From positions 1 to 35,079 of IMG/VR virus record IMGVR_UViG_3300009151_000204: 35,079 nucleotides of DNA, one strand, 5' to 3'. Below, piece after piece: positions 1 through 6,539 of this stretch (position 1 is the stretch's first letter; every line of letters begins with the position of its first letter). The translations under genes were made by a program, and so were the position numbers. Source of the stretch: a virus. Below the pieces are notes generated by a model. That model had not been told where the DNA came from. It worked only from the letters and a program-made list of their open reading frames with translations, and did not search any database.

Positions 1-1172
1 AACTCGCCACGTAGGCTTTCAAGGTCGCCCGCAAGACGTTTGCCTGACATGGCCAAAACCATGCGTGCACAACCGTCAGCATCCAAACCGTCAATTTTGA
101 CGATTCCGTCCATACGTCCGGGACGGAGCATTCCCTTATGGATTTCTTGCAGGTGGTTCGTGGTCATGACGACCTGAATCTCAGTGCCCTTTGAGGTAAT
201 ACCGTCAAAGACGTCCAAGAGCGACTGGATAGCCGTCTTTTCAGTTGCACTTGCGAGAACGTCGATATCTTCATAGAAGACAACAGCGGGCTGATAAAGC
301 TTTGCCCGTTGCATAACGACGTCTAGGTCGTCCTTACCTGGACGGCACAAGATGTAAGTCCAGCCATTATTGGTCGCCTCTTGAGCGGTCAACATACCTG
401 TCAATGACTTACCAGTGCCATACGGACCTGCGAGGAGGACGCAACGCTTAAGGCTGATTCCACGCTCACGGGCTCTTTGAGTGAAGCGAATTGGGTTCCA
501 CAAAAGACCAGTCAATTGGTGTTCGACTGGGCGAGTGTAGATGACCTTATCGCGACTGACAGAGAATGGATCAATGAACTCAGGCATTTCAGAACCAGTG
601 ATGGCCTTGCCCTTGTAGATTGAAGCAGTTTGTAGCGTCTGTTCAATGGCGTTGAACAAGCCCTTAATAGCTTTTTCCATTTTCTTTGGAGCAGTGACAG
701 ACAGGTTAAAGATCTGACCGTACTCCTTGTCACGGTAACCACCAAGGCTCAAAGTAGCCTTGAGGTCTGGAACTTCGAGTTCGCCCCATGGGACTTCAAT
801 AGTCTCATTAGGACCGACGTTAATGCTGATTTGTTGCGGTGGGTTGGAACCGAACATTGACATTGACGCTTTGCCAAATCCTGGATATCCAAACAAATCG
901 GATAGGGTTTTGGCGGTTGCATAAGCACCGTCCCATGGGAGGTACTTAAAGGAACGAGAAAGCTGAACCGTTTGCTTTTCTTCGTTTGCTGCTGCAACAG
1001 CAATTTCAGCCATCTGAGCGTATGAACGACTTTCAGGCTTTACGTAGTAGGTATCTTCGTGATCGCGGATACCTGATGATACTGTCTCTAAACCGGCAGT
1101 GGCTTCGGAGAGAGCTTCTAGTGCTTCGTGAACCTTTTTAACCTGGTCCTTATTAGTTGATAGATACGACAT
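1..1172 (-). CDS. AAA+ ATPase, partial (C-terminus beyond the left edge)
   Basis: The reading frame is open from an ATG at 1172 to the window edge, giving 390 visible residues. It is an AAA-family ATPase: Walker A GPYGTGKS at about residues 249-256, Walker B VVFYEDID at 297-304, a TTNH sensor-1, and the arginine-finger motif RPGRMD near 350. About 215 N-terminal residues precede the ATPase core and match nothing I recognise. The motor resembles the CDC48/FtsH/Vps4 class, which remodels or unfolds proteins. The phage substrate is unknown. The start is set by the ribosome-binding site AGGAG, 5 bases upstream. The C-terminus is missing only because the window ends. Confidence 0.9.
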   Translation of the reverse strand, partial: MSYLSTNKDQVKKVHEALEALSEATAGLETVSSGIRDHEDTYYVKPESRSYAQMAEIAVAAANEEKQTVQLSRSFKYLPWDGAYATAKTLSDLFGYPGFGKASMSMFGSNPPQQISINVGPNETIEVPWGELEVPDLKATLSLGGYRDKEYGQIFNLSVTAPKKMEKAIKGLFNAIEQTLQTASIYKGKAITGSEMPEFIDPFSVSRDKVIYTRPVEHQLTGLLWNPIRFTQRARERGISLKRCVLLAGPYGTGKSLTGMLTAQEATNNGWTYILCRPGKDDLDVVMQRAKLYQPAVVFYEDIDVLASATEKTAIQSLLDVFDGITSKGTEIQVVMTTNHLQEIHKGMLRPGRMDGIVKIDGLDADGCARMVLAMSGKRLAGDLESLRGE

Positions 1173-1181
1173 TTTTGCTCC

Positions 1182-1406
1182 TTAGTTGATTTCGTCGTTG
1201 GATAATTCGGAACACGCTTCACAAGAGTAACGTGTTGAACTTGCGTGGATATGTGCTGTCGATTCGACTGCTTCGTCTCCATCAAGTTTTTGTTCGGTAA
1301 TAACTGCGTAAGCGTACTTATGCAAGTCATTTTGAATTTTTTCTATTTCTAACGCGTCTAGTTCGCTTTTGGCGCGAATGTCAACAACGATTCTTACAAC
1401 TGCCAT
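1182..1406 (-). CDS. Hypothetical protein, 74 aa
   Basis: A small protein preceded by a strong AGGAGG ribosome-binding site. It ends 9 bases before the AAA+ ATPase gene, so the two are probably co-transcribed. The N-terminal half is a beta strand followed by a helix (MAVVRIVVDI, then a charged helix). The C-terminal part contains CEAC and a histidine pair (HIH), which could bind metal. No family recognised. It lies just downstream of a strong minus-strand terminator, so it may start a new transcription unit, although I see no clear promoter. Confidence 0.75.
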   Translation of the reverse strand: MAVVRIVVDIRAKSELDALEIEKIQNDLHKYAYAVITEQKLDGDEAVESTAHIHASSTRYSCEACSELSNDEIN

Positions 1407-1440
1407 ATTGGCCTCCTATGGTCATGGCATTATGGATAAT

Positions 1441-1483
1441 AAAAAACCCCAGTAAACAGCGAGAGAGTTGCCGTCTACTGGGG
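1441..1483 (-). terminator. Intrinsic terminator, minus strand
   Basis: On the minus strand a 14-bp stem (1470-1483 with 1447-1460, two G-U pairs, 9-base loop) is followed directly by six T residues (1441-1446). It should stop transcripts coming from the gene at 1515-1745. A second perfect 7-bp hairpin (gatgggc/gcccatc, 1487-1512) lies just before it. Confidence 0.85.
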
Positions 1484-1514
1484 CTCGATGGGCATCAGGG
1501 GAGTAGCCCATCTC

Positions 1515-1745
1515 CTAGCGCTGGAAGAACGCTGGGATGATTTTTGATTTTCTTTCCGATTCTCCAAAGATAATCGGGTCTAATAGGTCGTCCTCGTCAT
1601 AAACAACTAAGTCGTCATCAAGAAAACTAAAGATATTTTCAAGTTTTTTTGACAGTGTTTTAATTCCGAAGGTTGCCAGCCCTATTAAGGAGAAAACTCC
1701 AATGCTAATTGCAATTAAAGTTTTCTTATTGGTTGAGGTAGTCAT
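1515..1745 (-). CDS. Small single-pass membrane protein, 76 aa
   Basis: Begins MTTSTNKK, followed by a hydrophobic segment of about 20 residues (roughly 9-28) and then a soluble tail rich in acidic residues (FLDDDLVVYDEDDL) ending in basic residues. This suggests one membrane helix near the N-terminus. I chose the ATG at 1745 because AGG lies just upstream; an in-frame ATG at 1760 would add five residues. It overlaps the end of the lipoprotein gene by about 20 bases. Function unknown. The pairing with a lipoprotein suggests an envelope role. Confidence 0.65.
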   Translation of the reverse strand: MTTSTNKKTLIAISIGVFSLIGLATFGIKTLSKKLENIFSFLDDDLVVYDEDDLLDPIIFGESERKSKIIPAFFQR

Positions 1746-2148
1746 ATACCTGACTTTCATACTCTGAGCACAGTGCGGTGGCAGCTGCGCCTATAACTAA
1801 CCCTGCGTACCGATATTCTTCATCCGTGGTTAAGTTTCCGTTTGTCGCCATGTATTCCACGACCATAGAAACTGTGTAACCCTGATCTAAAACATCACAT
1901 ACGTTGTGTCCTAAATTTATTAAATCTTTATTGCTAGTACCAGCGATAATAGAGTTATCAACCGAACGAACTCGGGTGATGTAATCGTCTTCTTCGGTAG
2001 ATTGAGCGCTAAAAGGCGTTTCCATAATTGTTTCTACAGGAGCGCTTTTTGGTGCACTTGTCTTGCTACTACCACAACCCGTAAGGATTGTTGTGGCAGC
2101 AATTATTCCAAGCGTAAGCATCGCAATACGCTTTTTTGTTTTTTTCAT
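1726..2148 (-). CDS. Lipoprotein with DUF732-like domain, 140 aa
   Basis: The N-terminus has a classical lipoprotein signal: a basic start (MKKTKKR), a hydrophobic stretch, and the lipobox LTGC followed by GSS. The mature part carries a DUF732-like signature around NLGHNVCDVLDQG, with a second cysteine (ALC) near the C-terminus that may form a disulphide with the first. DUF732 proteins are mainly secreted or lipidated proteins of mycobacteria and relatives. The product should sit on the outer face of the host membrane. The start at 2148 follows GAAAGGAAAG; an ATG further upstream would spoil the signal peptide. Its presence in a phage suggests superinfection exclusion or surface change, but that is inference. 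Confidence 0.75.
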   Translation of the reverse strand: MKKTKKRIAMLTLGIIAATTILTGCGSSKTSAPKSAPVETIMETPFSAQSTEEDDYITRVRSVDNSIIAGTSNKDLINLGHNVCDVLDQGYTVSMVVEYMATNGNLTTDEEYRYAGLVIGAAATALCSEYESQVYDYLNQ

Positions 2149-2168
2149 GTGCTTTCCTTTCGTATATA

Positions 2169-2208
2169 GCGTTAAAGGCACCACCTGGATAGATGATGCC
2201 CTTAACGC
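2169..2208 (-). other. Long hairpin between two genes
   Basis: A 15-bp stem (2194-2208 with 2169-2183, two G-U pairs) with a 10-base loop fills most of the gap between the gene ending at 2215 and the lipoprotein start. No T-run follows on the minus strand, so it is not a standard terminator. It may be a leader or processing structure. Confidence 0.6.
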
Positions 2209-2214
2209 GCTCCT

Positions 2215-2757
2215 TTAACTTGTTTGACTCTCGCAAAAATTGCAAGGGCAATTGTCGAATAATGTTGCCTCATATCTAGCGTCTGGATCAGGCGATTTGA
2301 TTTCGAGACATTCGATGCAGTTGCATCCACTAACAAATTGGTCTGTATCCTCGTACGGATCATAACTATCTGCACGGCTATTTGCATTTGCAACCATTGT
2401 GGGCCACCAAGCTCGCTCGATAGCCCACACTAAAACATCTTCTGGTTCCGCGTTTTTCACCCAGTTGTCGAGTGATTGTCCGAAGAATTCCTTGAGACGC
2501 TCTTTGCTGTATTCGTTGATAATTTCTGACGCCAAAAAACCAATCGCATAGTGATCGGTACTTTGAAGATCGCCAGAACGTTGTCCCCAACCGTCTATGG
2601 ACTCCGCGATTGCTTCGCAAAGACCTAAGAAAAAATTGGAACGAGTGTGAATCTTGTTTGAATAAAGTTCCTCTGCGGTGTCTACTACAGCTTTTACTGA
2701 AACAAGAGTTTTAACCTTTTTTGCAACTTTGGTTTTGGTCATAGTTGCTGTTGTCAT
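2215..2757 (-). CDS. Hypothetical protein with Cys-rich C-terminus, 180 aa
   Basis: Starts at MTTATMTKTK after AGGAGG; an earlier ATG at 2778 lies upstream of that site and is rejected. The N-terminal 20 residues are basic and threonine-rich. The middle is helical and acidic or aromatic, including VLVWAIERAWWPT. The C-terminus has two cysteine clusters, CNCIEC and CPCNFC, about 25 residues apart, which would suit a structural zinc site. No family recognised. It is the first gene after a promoter and hairpin at 2777-2854. Confidence 0.7.
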   Translation of the reverse strand: MTTATMTKTKVAKKVKTLVSVKAVVDTAEELYSNKIHTRSNFFLGLCEAIAESIDGWGQRSGDLQSTDHYAIGFLASEIINEYSKERLKEFFGQSLDNWVKNAEPEDVLVWAIERAWWPTMVANANSRADSYDPYEDTDQFVSGCNCIECLEIKSPDPDARYEATLFDNCPCNFCESQTS

Positions 2758-2776
2758 ATTGCCTCCTATATACGAC

Positions 2777-2816
2777 AAAACGACCTATTTTCTGATAGCA
2801 GAAAACAGATCGCTTT
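2777..2816 (-). terminator. Leader hairpin / terminator-like element
   Basis: An 18-bp stem (2799-2816 with 2777-2794, three G-U pairs) with a 4-base loop, followed by TTTTGTCG on the minus strand. It begins about two bases after the start site predicted from the adjacent promoter, so it would form the 5' end of that transcript. It could also terminate read-through from the 2855-5282 operon. Confidence 0.65.
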
Positions 2817-2824
2817 GTGTGATA

Positions 2825-2854
2825 AGTATAGCACAATTTATGTGTTTGTGCTAA
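2825..2854 (-). promoter_or_regulatory. Promoter with embedded palindromic operator
   Basis: Minus-strand -10 TATACT (2825-2830) and a weaker -35 TTAGCA (2849-2854) are separated by 18 bases. A perfect inverted repeat, TAGCACAA with a 9-base gap and TTGTGCTA (2829-2853), fills the spacer and touches both hexamers. This is the usual position for a repressor site. It would drive the gene at 2215-2757 and those after it. Confidence 0.6.
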
Positions 2855-3232
2855 TTAATCTTGCATAAACTTTTTAATATTTTCTTCAACAAATTTTGCT
2901 ATAAAAGTAATTGTTCTAGTAGCAAAATCCGATACTGACTCGCTTTCGCCAGAGGATTGATTGTATCCAATGACGATGACATCTCCGCAGATAATATCAT
3001 CGTTAGAAAGTCTGCTCCGACAAATTAAAGTAGCTACCATGTTTAGTGATAGCGCATTTCCTTCTGGTCCAGAAAACTTAGCTTCGTCATTTCCGAAGAA
3101 GCTTGTCGTTTCAAAAGGTTGAGGAATAGATTCAATTAGGCCGCCTACTGCTTCCTGTAAATCGTCTAGATTCCACTCTTTGTCGATTATTTCAATAGTT
3201 CCATCAGTTTTTATTAAAAGCGCTTTTTTCAT
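2855..3232 (-). CDS. DUF3846-like protein, 125 aa
   Basis: The opening resembles DUF3846 proteins common in phages and plasmids: a short strand with DGTIEIID, then LDDLQEAVGGLIESI, a conserved N-ALSLN region in the middle, and DIICGDVIVIG. The biochemical role of the family is unknown. The ATG overlaps the upstream stop (ATGA), implying translational coupling with the gene at 3229-3717. It is the last gene of the 2855-5282 operon. Confidence 0.7.
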   Translation of the reverse strand: MKKALLIKTDGTIEIIDKEWNLDDLQEAVGGLIESIPQPFETTSFFGNDEAKFSGPEGNALSLNMVATLICRSRLSNDDIICGDVIVIGYNQSSGESESVSDFATRTITFIAKFVEENIKKFMQD

Positions 3233-3717
3233 TTTATTACCGCCTTCGCATATTTTATGATTGCGTCGTGAACAGCGCCGCTGACTTCGGACTCATCTGT
3301 GTTTTTTCCAAAGAACAAAACACGTCCGTTGCGAGTTCTTGTGTAGTTATACACTTCGAACTCTTTCGTTACCAATGCTATGTTACGAAGTTCCTCTCTG
3401 TTTGGGTGAACAGATGGAGGAATTATGCTCCACAACAATTGAATTTCCTTTTCTGTAAGATTTGGTCCACCATCGCCAAAAATGTCTTCGGGATATGTCC
3501 AACCTTCTGTGCTTAGGAAAACTGCATCTGCACCTTTTGTGTCATACATTCCATTTTCGTGAAGTTTAGTCAAATAATCAATTGTTACGACTGGGTGGTC
3601 AGTAAAACTTGATATCTGAATAAATTCTCCATTCCTAATGATGTATAAAAGGTGCGGTTGATCCCACCCGTTTAAATTGAGAACTTCATCGATTTGTTGT
3701 GCTAATTTCTCGTCCAC
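3229..3717 (-). CDS. Hypothetical protein, 162 aa
   Basis: Starts with GTG at 3717, chosen because AAGGAG lies 5-6 bases upstream; no ATG fits. The N-terminus contains GWDQPHLLYII, a pattern I associate with small actinobacterial and actinophage proteins of unknown role. The remainder is mixed alpha/beta, with no cysteines or membrane segment. It overlaps the upstream gene by 32 bases and the downstream one by 4, so the unit is compact. Function unknown. Confidence 0.7.
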   Translation of the reverse strand: MDEKLAQQIDEVLNLNGWDQPHLLYIIRNGEFIQISSFTDHPVVTIDYLTKLHENGMYDTKGADAVFLSTEGWTYPEDIFGDGGPNLTEKEIQLLWSIIPPSVHPNREELRNIALVTKEFEVYNYTRTRNGRVLFFGKNTDESEVSGAVHDAIIKYAKAVIK

Positions 3718-4192
3718 TGTGCTCCTTAATATAGTAATAAGTTGATTTTCCTTCTGAGTAACTCCCTACAAGTCTGTAGCCAGGAGGAGTTATCTCAAAC
3801 ATTGCGTCAGTAAGGAGTCTCAAAAAAGCGTCTTCGTCTTTTGATGCTTCAGAATCTTCATTACTGCTTGTCATTACATAGTCCCTTGCTTTTTCTCTTA
3901 TCGAAATCGGCAAGAGACTATTGTGGGAAACTCTAACGAGAAAACCAAGAAACTTAGTCGAAAGTTCTTCGTCAGACATGGCCTCAATCTTTTCTTCATA
4001 CCAATCAACTTGTGGCCAACTGGTTTTTTCTGGTTTTAGCGATTCATAAAACATTTCCATAGCTTCACTAACGCCGCACTCAGAACATATTTCAGTTTTG
4101 TCGTCTGTCCTTGAAAGAGCTCCTGGATACATTCCGGGAGTTTCATTGTTCGGTATGTAATTAAGACACCTCGGACATATTGGCTTCTTCAC
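3686..4192 (-). CDS. Zinc-ribbon protein, 168 aa
   Basis: The first 40 residues hold two CxxC knuckles, CPRC at residue 6 and CSEC near residue 36, separated by YIPNNETPGMYPGALSR. This N-terminal ribbon recurs in actinobacterial and phage proteins of unknown function. The rest is acidic and helical, with an aromatic C-terminus (GYRLVGSYSEGKSTYYYI). It overlaps both neighbours by about 32 bases. A nucleic-acid or adaptor role is possible but not shown. Confidence 0.7.
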   Translation of the reverse strand: MKKPICPRCLNYIPNNETPGMYPGALSRTDDKTEICSECGVSEAMEMFYESLKPEKTSWPQVDWYEEKIEAMSDEELSTKFLGFLVRVSHNSLLPISIREKARDYVMTSSNEDSEASKDEDAFLRLLTDAMFEITPPGYRLVGSYSEGKSTYYYIKEHSGREISTTNR

Positions 4193-4709
4193 TTGGTTGT
4201 TCTCCTATCGTTATTTTTTTTATAGATTCTTGCATTTTTTTATAAGTAAGAATTGCGTCGTATGGTGCTGGAGTATCGAATACAAGTTTTGCTTGCTGTC
4301 GATGCATAACGCCGTTAATGACAACATCTCTCCATACTTCTCCACTTTCACCGCGCCATTCTAGGTGGTTGTATGTTTCCACATAAGGGGCAACGGCTTG
4401 AAGAAAAATATCTTCTTGCCCTGTTTTGTTGTCGTACCCAATAAGTTTTACAGTTCCCCATGGCTTATCGGTGGAGATAATTTCGTTTGTCTCCACTTCA
4501 AATCCCAAAAGTTCAAATACTTCTTTGACGCTTGTAACCGTAACGTCATAATTTTCTGGCATCCACGAGAACCAAAACTGCCGTTTTTCACCAAAGGAAC
4601 CGCCCCTCTTGATGTCATCTTGCGAGTTAATGCTCTTTAGAGCCTCAAGTACTGCTTGAGTTTCTGGAATTTCAAAATTAGAACTAACTAGATTTATGTA
4701 GTAACCCAT
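4161..4709 (-). CDS. Conserved hypothetical protein (MGYYIN-type family), 182 aa
   Basis: Begins MGYYINLVSSNFEIP, which matches a widespread family in actinobacteria and their phages. Members usually start with MGYY or GYYI and end with a GE-GEIWRW-like strand; here the region reads WRGESGEVWRDVVINGV. No biochemical function is established for the family as far as I know. The start overlaps the end of the 4684-5034 gene by 26 bases. The serine- and glutamate-rich tail may be disordered. Confidence 0.75.
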   Translation of the reverse strand: MGYYINLVSSNFEIPETQAVLEALKSINSQDDIKRGGSFGEKRQFWFSWMPENYDVTVTSVKEVFELLGFEVETNEIISTDKPWGTVKLIGYDNKTGQEDIFLQAVAPYVETYNHLEWRGESGEVWRDVVINGVMHRQQAKLVFDTPAPYDAILTYKKMQESIKKITIGEQPSEEANMSEVS

Positions 4710-5034
4710 GATGTACTCCTTCTACTGCTTTTGCTTTTTCGGTTAAACCACGAATGCGAAGGAAATCACCGATGATTCCTCGCTCCATGGAACTGATAAC
4801 TGACGCAATGGCATCCCAAGCGTCATCTGGCAGCTCACAGAGATTCTTTTCTGTGCGCATGAGCTGGATTGAAAAATTTTCAGCAACCCAAGCATCAGTT
4901 TGATCTACAGGTATGTAACAAATTTCATTTTTTGTATAGCATTTGAGACACACCGCTTTTTCTTCGTGCGACTCTCTATCAATGAAAGTTTTGTTAGTTT
5001 CTTTAGCTTCACAAACATCGCAAATCGATTTCAT
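4684..5034 (-). CDS. Zinc-ribbon protein, 116 aa
   Basis: The N-terminal 35 residues contain CDVC and CLKC, a two-knuckle zinc ribbon, followed by one further cysteine (EICY). The C-terminal 70 residues are helical (DDAWDAIASVISSMERGIIGDFLRI). Its start codon abuts the stop of the 5034-5282 gene, so translation is probably coupled. Function unknown. It is one of several small Cys-pair proteins in this operon. Confidence 0.7.
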   Translation of the reverse strand: MKSICDVCEAKETNKTFIDRESHEEKAVCLKCYTKNEICYIPVDQTDAWVAENFSIQLMRTEKNLCELPDDAWDAIASVISSMERGIIGDFLRIRGLTEKAKAVEGVHHGLLHKSS

Positions 5035-5282
5035 TATTTTTCCTCTGGTAGGGGTAATCCAAAAATGAATCCAGCGCCATTACCCTCTGGGTCACTAGAA
5101 ATTTCCAAAGTGCATTTGGTTCCGTCTGCTAGAACTACATCGAACGTAGGAAATGACTCAAACCAACCATCTGTATCTTCGCCTGGTTCCGGTTCTGACA
5201 TTCTGCAATTGACAATAGTTGCTCCAGTAAGTACTGAGTAATATTCTGACAGGTATTTATTTTCTTCAGTTGCTTTAGACAT
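5034..5282 (-). CDS. Hypothetical protein, 82 aa
   Basis: Starts at MSKATEEN, directly after AAGGAGAG. A longer form from 5309 would start inside the terminator hairpin and is rejected. The protein is acidic and predicted to be beta-rich (YYSVLTGATIVNC, FDVVLADGTKCTLEI). No known family. It is the first gene of the operon running to 2855 and lies just downstream of the tRNA and its terminator-like hairpin. Confidence 0.65.
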   Translation of the reverse strand: MSKATEENKYLSEYYSVLTGATIVNCRMSEPEPGEDTDGWFESFPTFDVVLADGTKCTLEISSDPEGNGAGFIFGLPLPEEK

Positions 5283-5296
5283 TTCTCTCCTTACAG

Positions 5297-5325
5297 AAAA
5301 AGCACACACCGATTAAAGTGTGTGC
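5297..5325 (-). terminator. Intrinsic terminator between tRNA and operon
   Basis: On the minus strand a perfect 8-bp stem (GCACACAC/GTGTGTGC, 5302-5325, 8-base loop) is followed by five T residues (5297-5301). It sits 18 bases past the end of the tRNA and 15 bases before the next start codon, so it could end the tRNA transcript or attenuate read-through. Confidence 0.8.
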
Positions 5326-5342
5326 CTGTGACATTTGCCACG

Positions 5343-5415
5343 TCTCCTCGGTTGGAATCGAACCAACGACGCACGGATTAGAAGTCCGACGCTCTATCCC
5401 CTGAGCTACGAGGAG
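5343..5415 (-). tRNA. tRNA-Arg(TCT)
   Basis: A complete 73-base cloverleaf on the minus strand. The acceptor stem CTCCTCG/CGAGGAG pairs over 7 bp, the D stem is GCTC/GAGC, and the anticodon loop CTTCTAA gives TCT (plus-strand 5380-5382). The T arm is GTTGG-TTCGATT-CCAAC. The outermost anticodon-stem pair is a T-T mismatch. CCA is not encoded. It reads AGA codons, which are frequent in the plus-strand phage genes, so it probably supplements a host with little of this tRNA. Confidence 0.95.
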
Positions 5416-5419
5416 GGGT

Positions 5420-5509
5420 GTCCAGTCGCCCTACTAGATGGGCAGTAGCGCTTACAAGGCCTGCTTGACGACGGGGGATGCGTCAGAGCACAGACACGTA
5501 GGACTGGAC
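5420..5509 (-). ncRNA. Candidate structured RNA next to the tRNA (strand uncertain)
   Basis: A 90-base segment closed by a perfect 8-bp stem (GTCCAGTC 5420-5427 with GACTGGAC 5502-5509). Inside are a 5-bp hairpin (CTACT/AGTAG, 5431-5448) and a 5-6-bp hairpin around TGACG/CGTCA (5465-5485). It contains no evident gene. It sits immediately upstream of the tRNA in the same transcription direction and has tRNA-like size, but no T arm. A processed small RNA or a decayed tRNA are both possible. The span 5416-5546 has no supported coding frame. Confidence 0.4.
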
Positions 5510-5546
5510 GTGGAGATTAGTTTAACCACATAATCTAGGTGGCTTC

Positions 5547-5912
5547 TTAATTGGATCTTAGAATTTTAACAATTTCTTTAACCTCTACTGATCCCACTTT
5601 TTCCATGAACGAGGAAAGAGCGTCTAATACTATTTTAAGCATTCTTTTATCTGTTCCTTGACCAGCATAAATAGCCCCTTCAATGATTGACTTTTCTTCA
5701 TCATTGAAATAAAGAAGAATTCCCTGTGTTCTAGTTTTTTCCTCAGAGTCAAGTATTTCTTGTATAAACGGCCCAAGGGTTGCAAGGGTTGTCTGTTTGC
5801 AGATTTTTTCAAGTGCGTGAATTGGGACATTTCTACTTTCAAATGTTTCAGGGTCTACTTCCATCGTCATGTAGATGGGGAAGGTTACCTTAGTTAGTGG
5901 TCGTGATTTCAT
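5547..5912 (-). CDS. Hypothetical protein, 121 aa
   Basis: Mixed alpha/beta: an N-terminal strand (KVTFPIYMTMEVD), then helices ending in VEVKEIVKILRSN. No cysteines or membrane segments, and no family recognised. It overlaps the gene at 5890-6090 by 23 bases, so the two are translated from one message. It is the last gene before the structured RNA and tRNA. Confidence 0.65.
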   Translation of the reverse strand: MKSRPLTKVTFPIYMTMEVDPETFESRNVPIHALEKICKQTTLATLGPFIQEILDSEEKTRTQGILLYFNDEEKSIIEGAIYAGQGTDKRMLKIVLDALSSFMEKVGSVEVKEIVKILRSN

Positions 5913-6090
5913 GCCAGCCTTCTCCAGTTATTTCCTCAACTCTTGTTACTTGAGTTGGAGGACTCCAAGATCGCCAATTTGGATCCCTAAAGGCAATAGT
6001 CGCTTCTCCAGATTCCCAAATTGTGACCAGTGCTTCTCCTCTGTTTTCTAGTTCAAACACATAGTTTTTGTGGTTGATATTTTCTGACAT
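5890..6090 (-). CDS. Small hypothetical protein, 66 aa
   Basis: Acidic and aromatic, with a beta-rich pattern (YVFELENRGEALVTIWESGEATIAFR) followed by a tryptophan-rich stretch (NWRSWSPPTQVTR). Such small proteins are common in actinophages, with no known role. Its ATG overlaps the upstream stop by one base (TAATG), which supports both this start and the short gene before it. Confidence 0.65.
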   Translation of the reverse strand: MSENINHKNYVFELENRGEALVTIWESGEATIAFRDPNWRSWSPPTQVTRVEEITGEGWHEITTTN

Positions 6091-6233
6091 TAGATACCCG
6101 CTTTAGTCTTAATTGGCGCGAGTACTTTCTTAACTGCTGGCACAGCAACGTACTTGTCAAAAACAATTCCGGCGGCAACTGTGGCTGCGACTTCAACAAC
6201 ACCAATTGCTATTTTTGCTATTACTACTGACAT
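6090..6233 (-). CDS. Tiny hydrophobic protein, 47 aa
   Basis: A 47-residue frame beginning MSVVIAKIAIGVVEVAATV, with AGGAGCAAAAAA directly before the ATG. The first 28 residues are hydrophobic and alanine/valine-rich, a likely membrane helix or amphipathic helix, followed by a basic tail (VKKVLAPIKTKAGI). Its stop overlaps the next ATG (TAATG). It is similar in size and leader to the gene at 6323-6463 and may be a distant paralogue. Function unknown. Confidence 0.7.
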   Translation of the reverse strand: MSVVIAKIAIGVVEVAATVAAGIVFDKYVAVPAVKKVLAPIKTKAGI

Positions 6234-6250
6234 TTTTTTGCTCCTATTCT

Positions 6251-6307
6251 GTTAGACGTTCGCCTAACAAGAAACCTTGCGTGAGTCAGGGTAGTACTCA
6301 CGCAAGG
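6251..6307 (-). terminator. Double-hairpin leader with terminator, upstream of 6233
   Basis: On the minus strand a perfect 12-bp stem (ACTCACGCAAGG 6296-6307 with CCTTGCGTGAGT 6275-6286) is followed by TTTCTTG. A small hairpin, GTTAGGCG/CGTCTAAC (6251-6268), comes next, then the ribosome-binding site. The first hairpin looks like an intrinsic terminator with a weak T-tract. The same order recurs before the gene at 6463. Confidence 0.7.
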
Positions 6308-6322
6308 CAACTTGATGGGCGA

Positions 6323-6463
6323 CTATGCTGCAATTGTTGTTTCGACAGTTGCTGTTTTGCGGTCGCTCAATTTCTTTTCGATTTTGTTCACCGCAATATG
6401 GCCCACGAATGCACCAGCGATGATTGAACCGTATTTGACGGCGGTGTTAACAACCTTGTTCAT
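6323..6463 (-). CDS. Tiny protein with hydrophobic centre, 46 aa
   Basis: Begins MNKVVNTAVKYGSIIAGAF after AGGAGCAAAC and ends TVETTIAA. A glycine/alanine-rich hydrophobic stretch in the first half could cross the membrane, while the second half is charged (NKIEKKLSDRK). The ribosome-binding site and the hairpins on both sides support it as a real gene. Function unknown. A membrane-acting or toxin-like role is possible but unsupported. Confidence 0.7.
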   Translation of the reverse strand: MNKVVNTAVKYGSIIAGAFVGHIAVNKIEKKLSDRKTATVETTIAA

Positions 6464-6483
6464 GTTTGCTCCTAGAACATACT

Positions 6484-6528
6484 GTTATGCAATCTGCATA
6501 ACAAGAAAGCCCACCACGAATGATGGGC
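6484..6528 (-). terminator. Double-hairpin leader with terminator, upstream of 6463
   Basis: On the minus strand an 8-bp stem capped by a TTCG tetraloop (6509-6528, one G-U pair) is followed by TTTCTTG. A perfect 7-bp hairpin, GTTATGC/GCATAAC (6484-6502), comes next, then the ribosome-binding site. The layout matches the element before 6233, including the TTTCTTGTTA junction. Confidence 0.7.
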
Positions 6529-6539
6529 CAACTTGCTAT

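Noticed and set aside
5420-5509. A second tRNA
   Set aside because: It closes with an 8-bp stem and has a D-arm-like hairpin on one strand, but no T arm or anticodon arm can be drawn on either strand.
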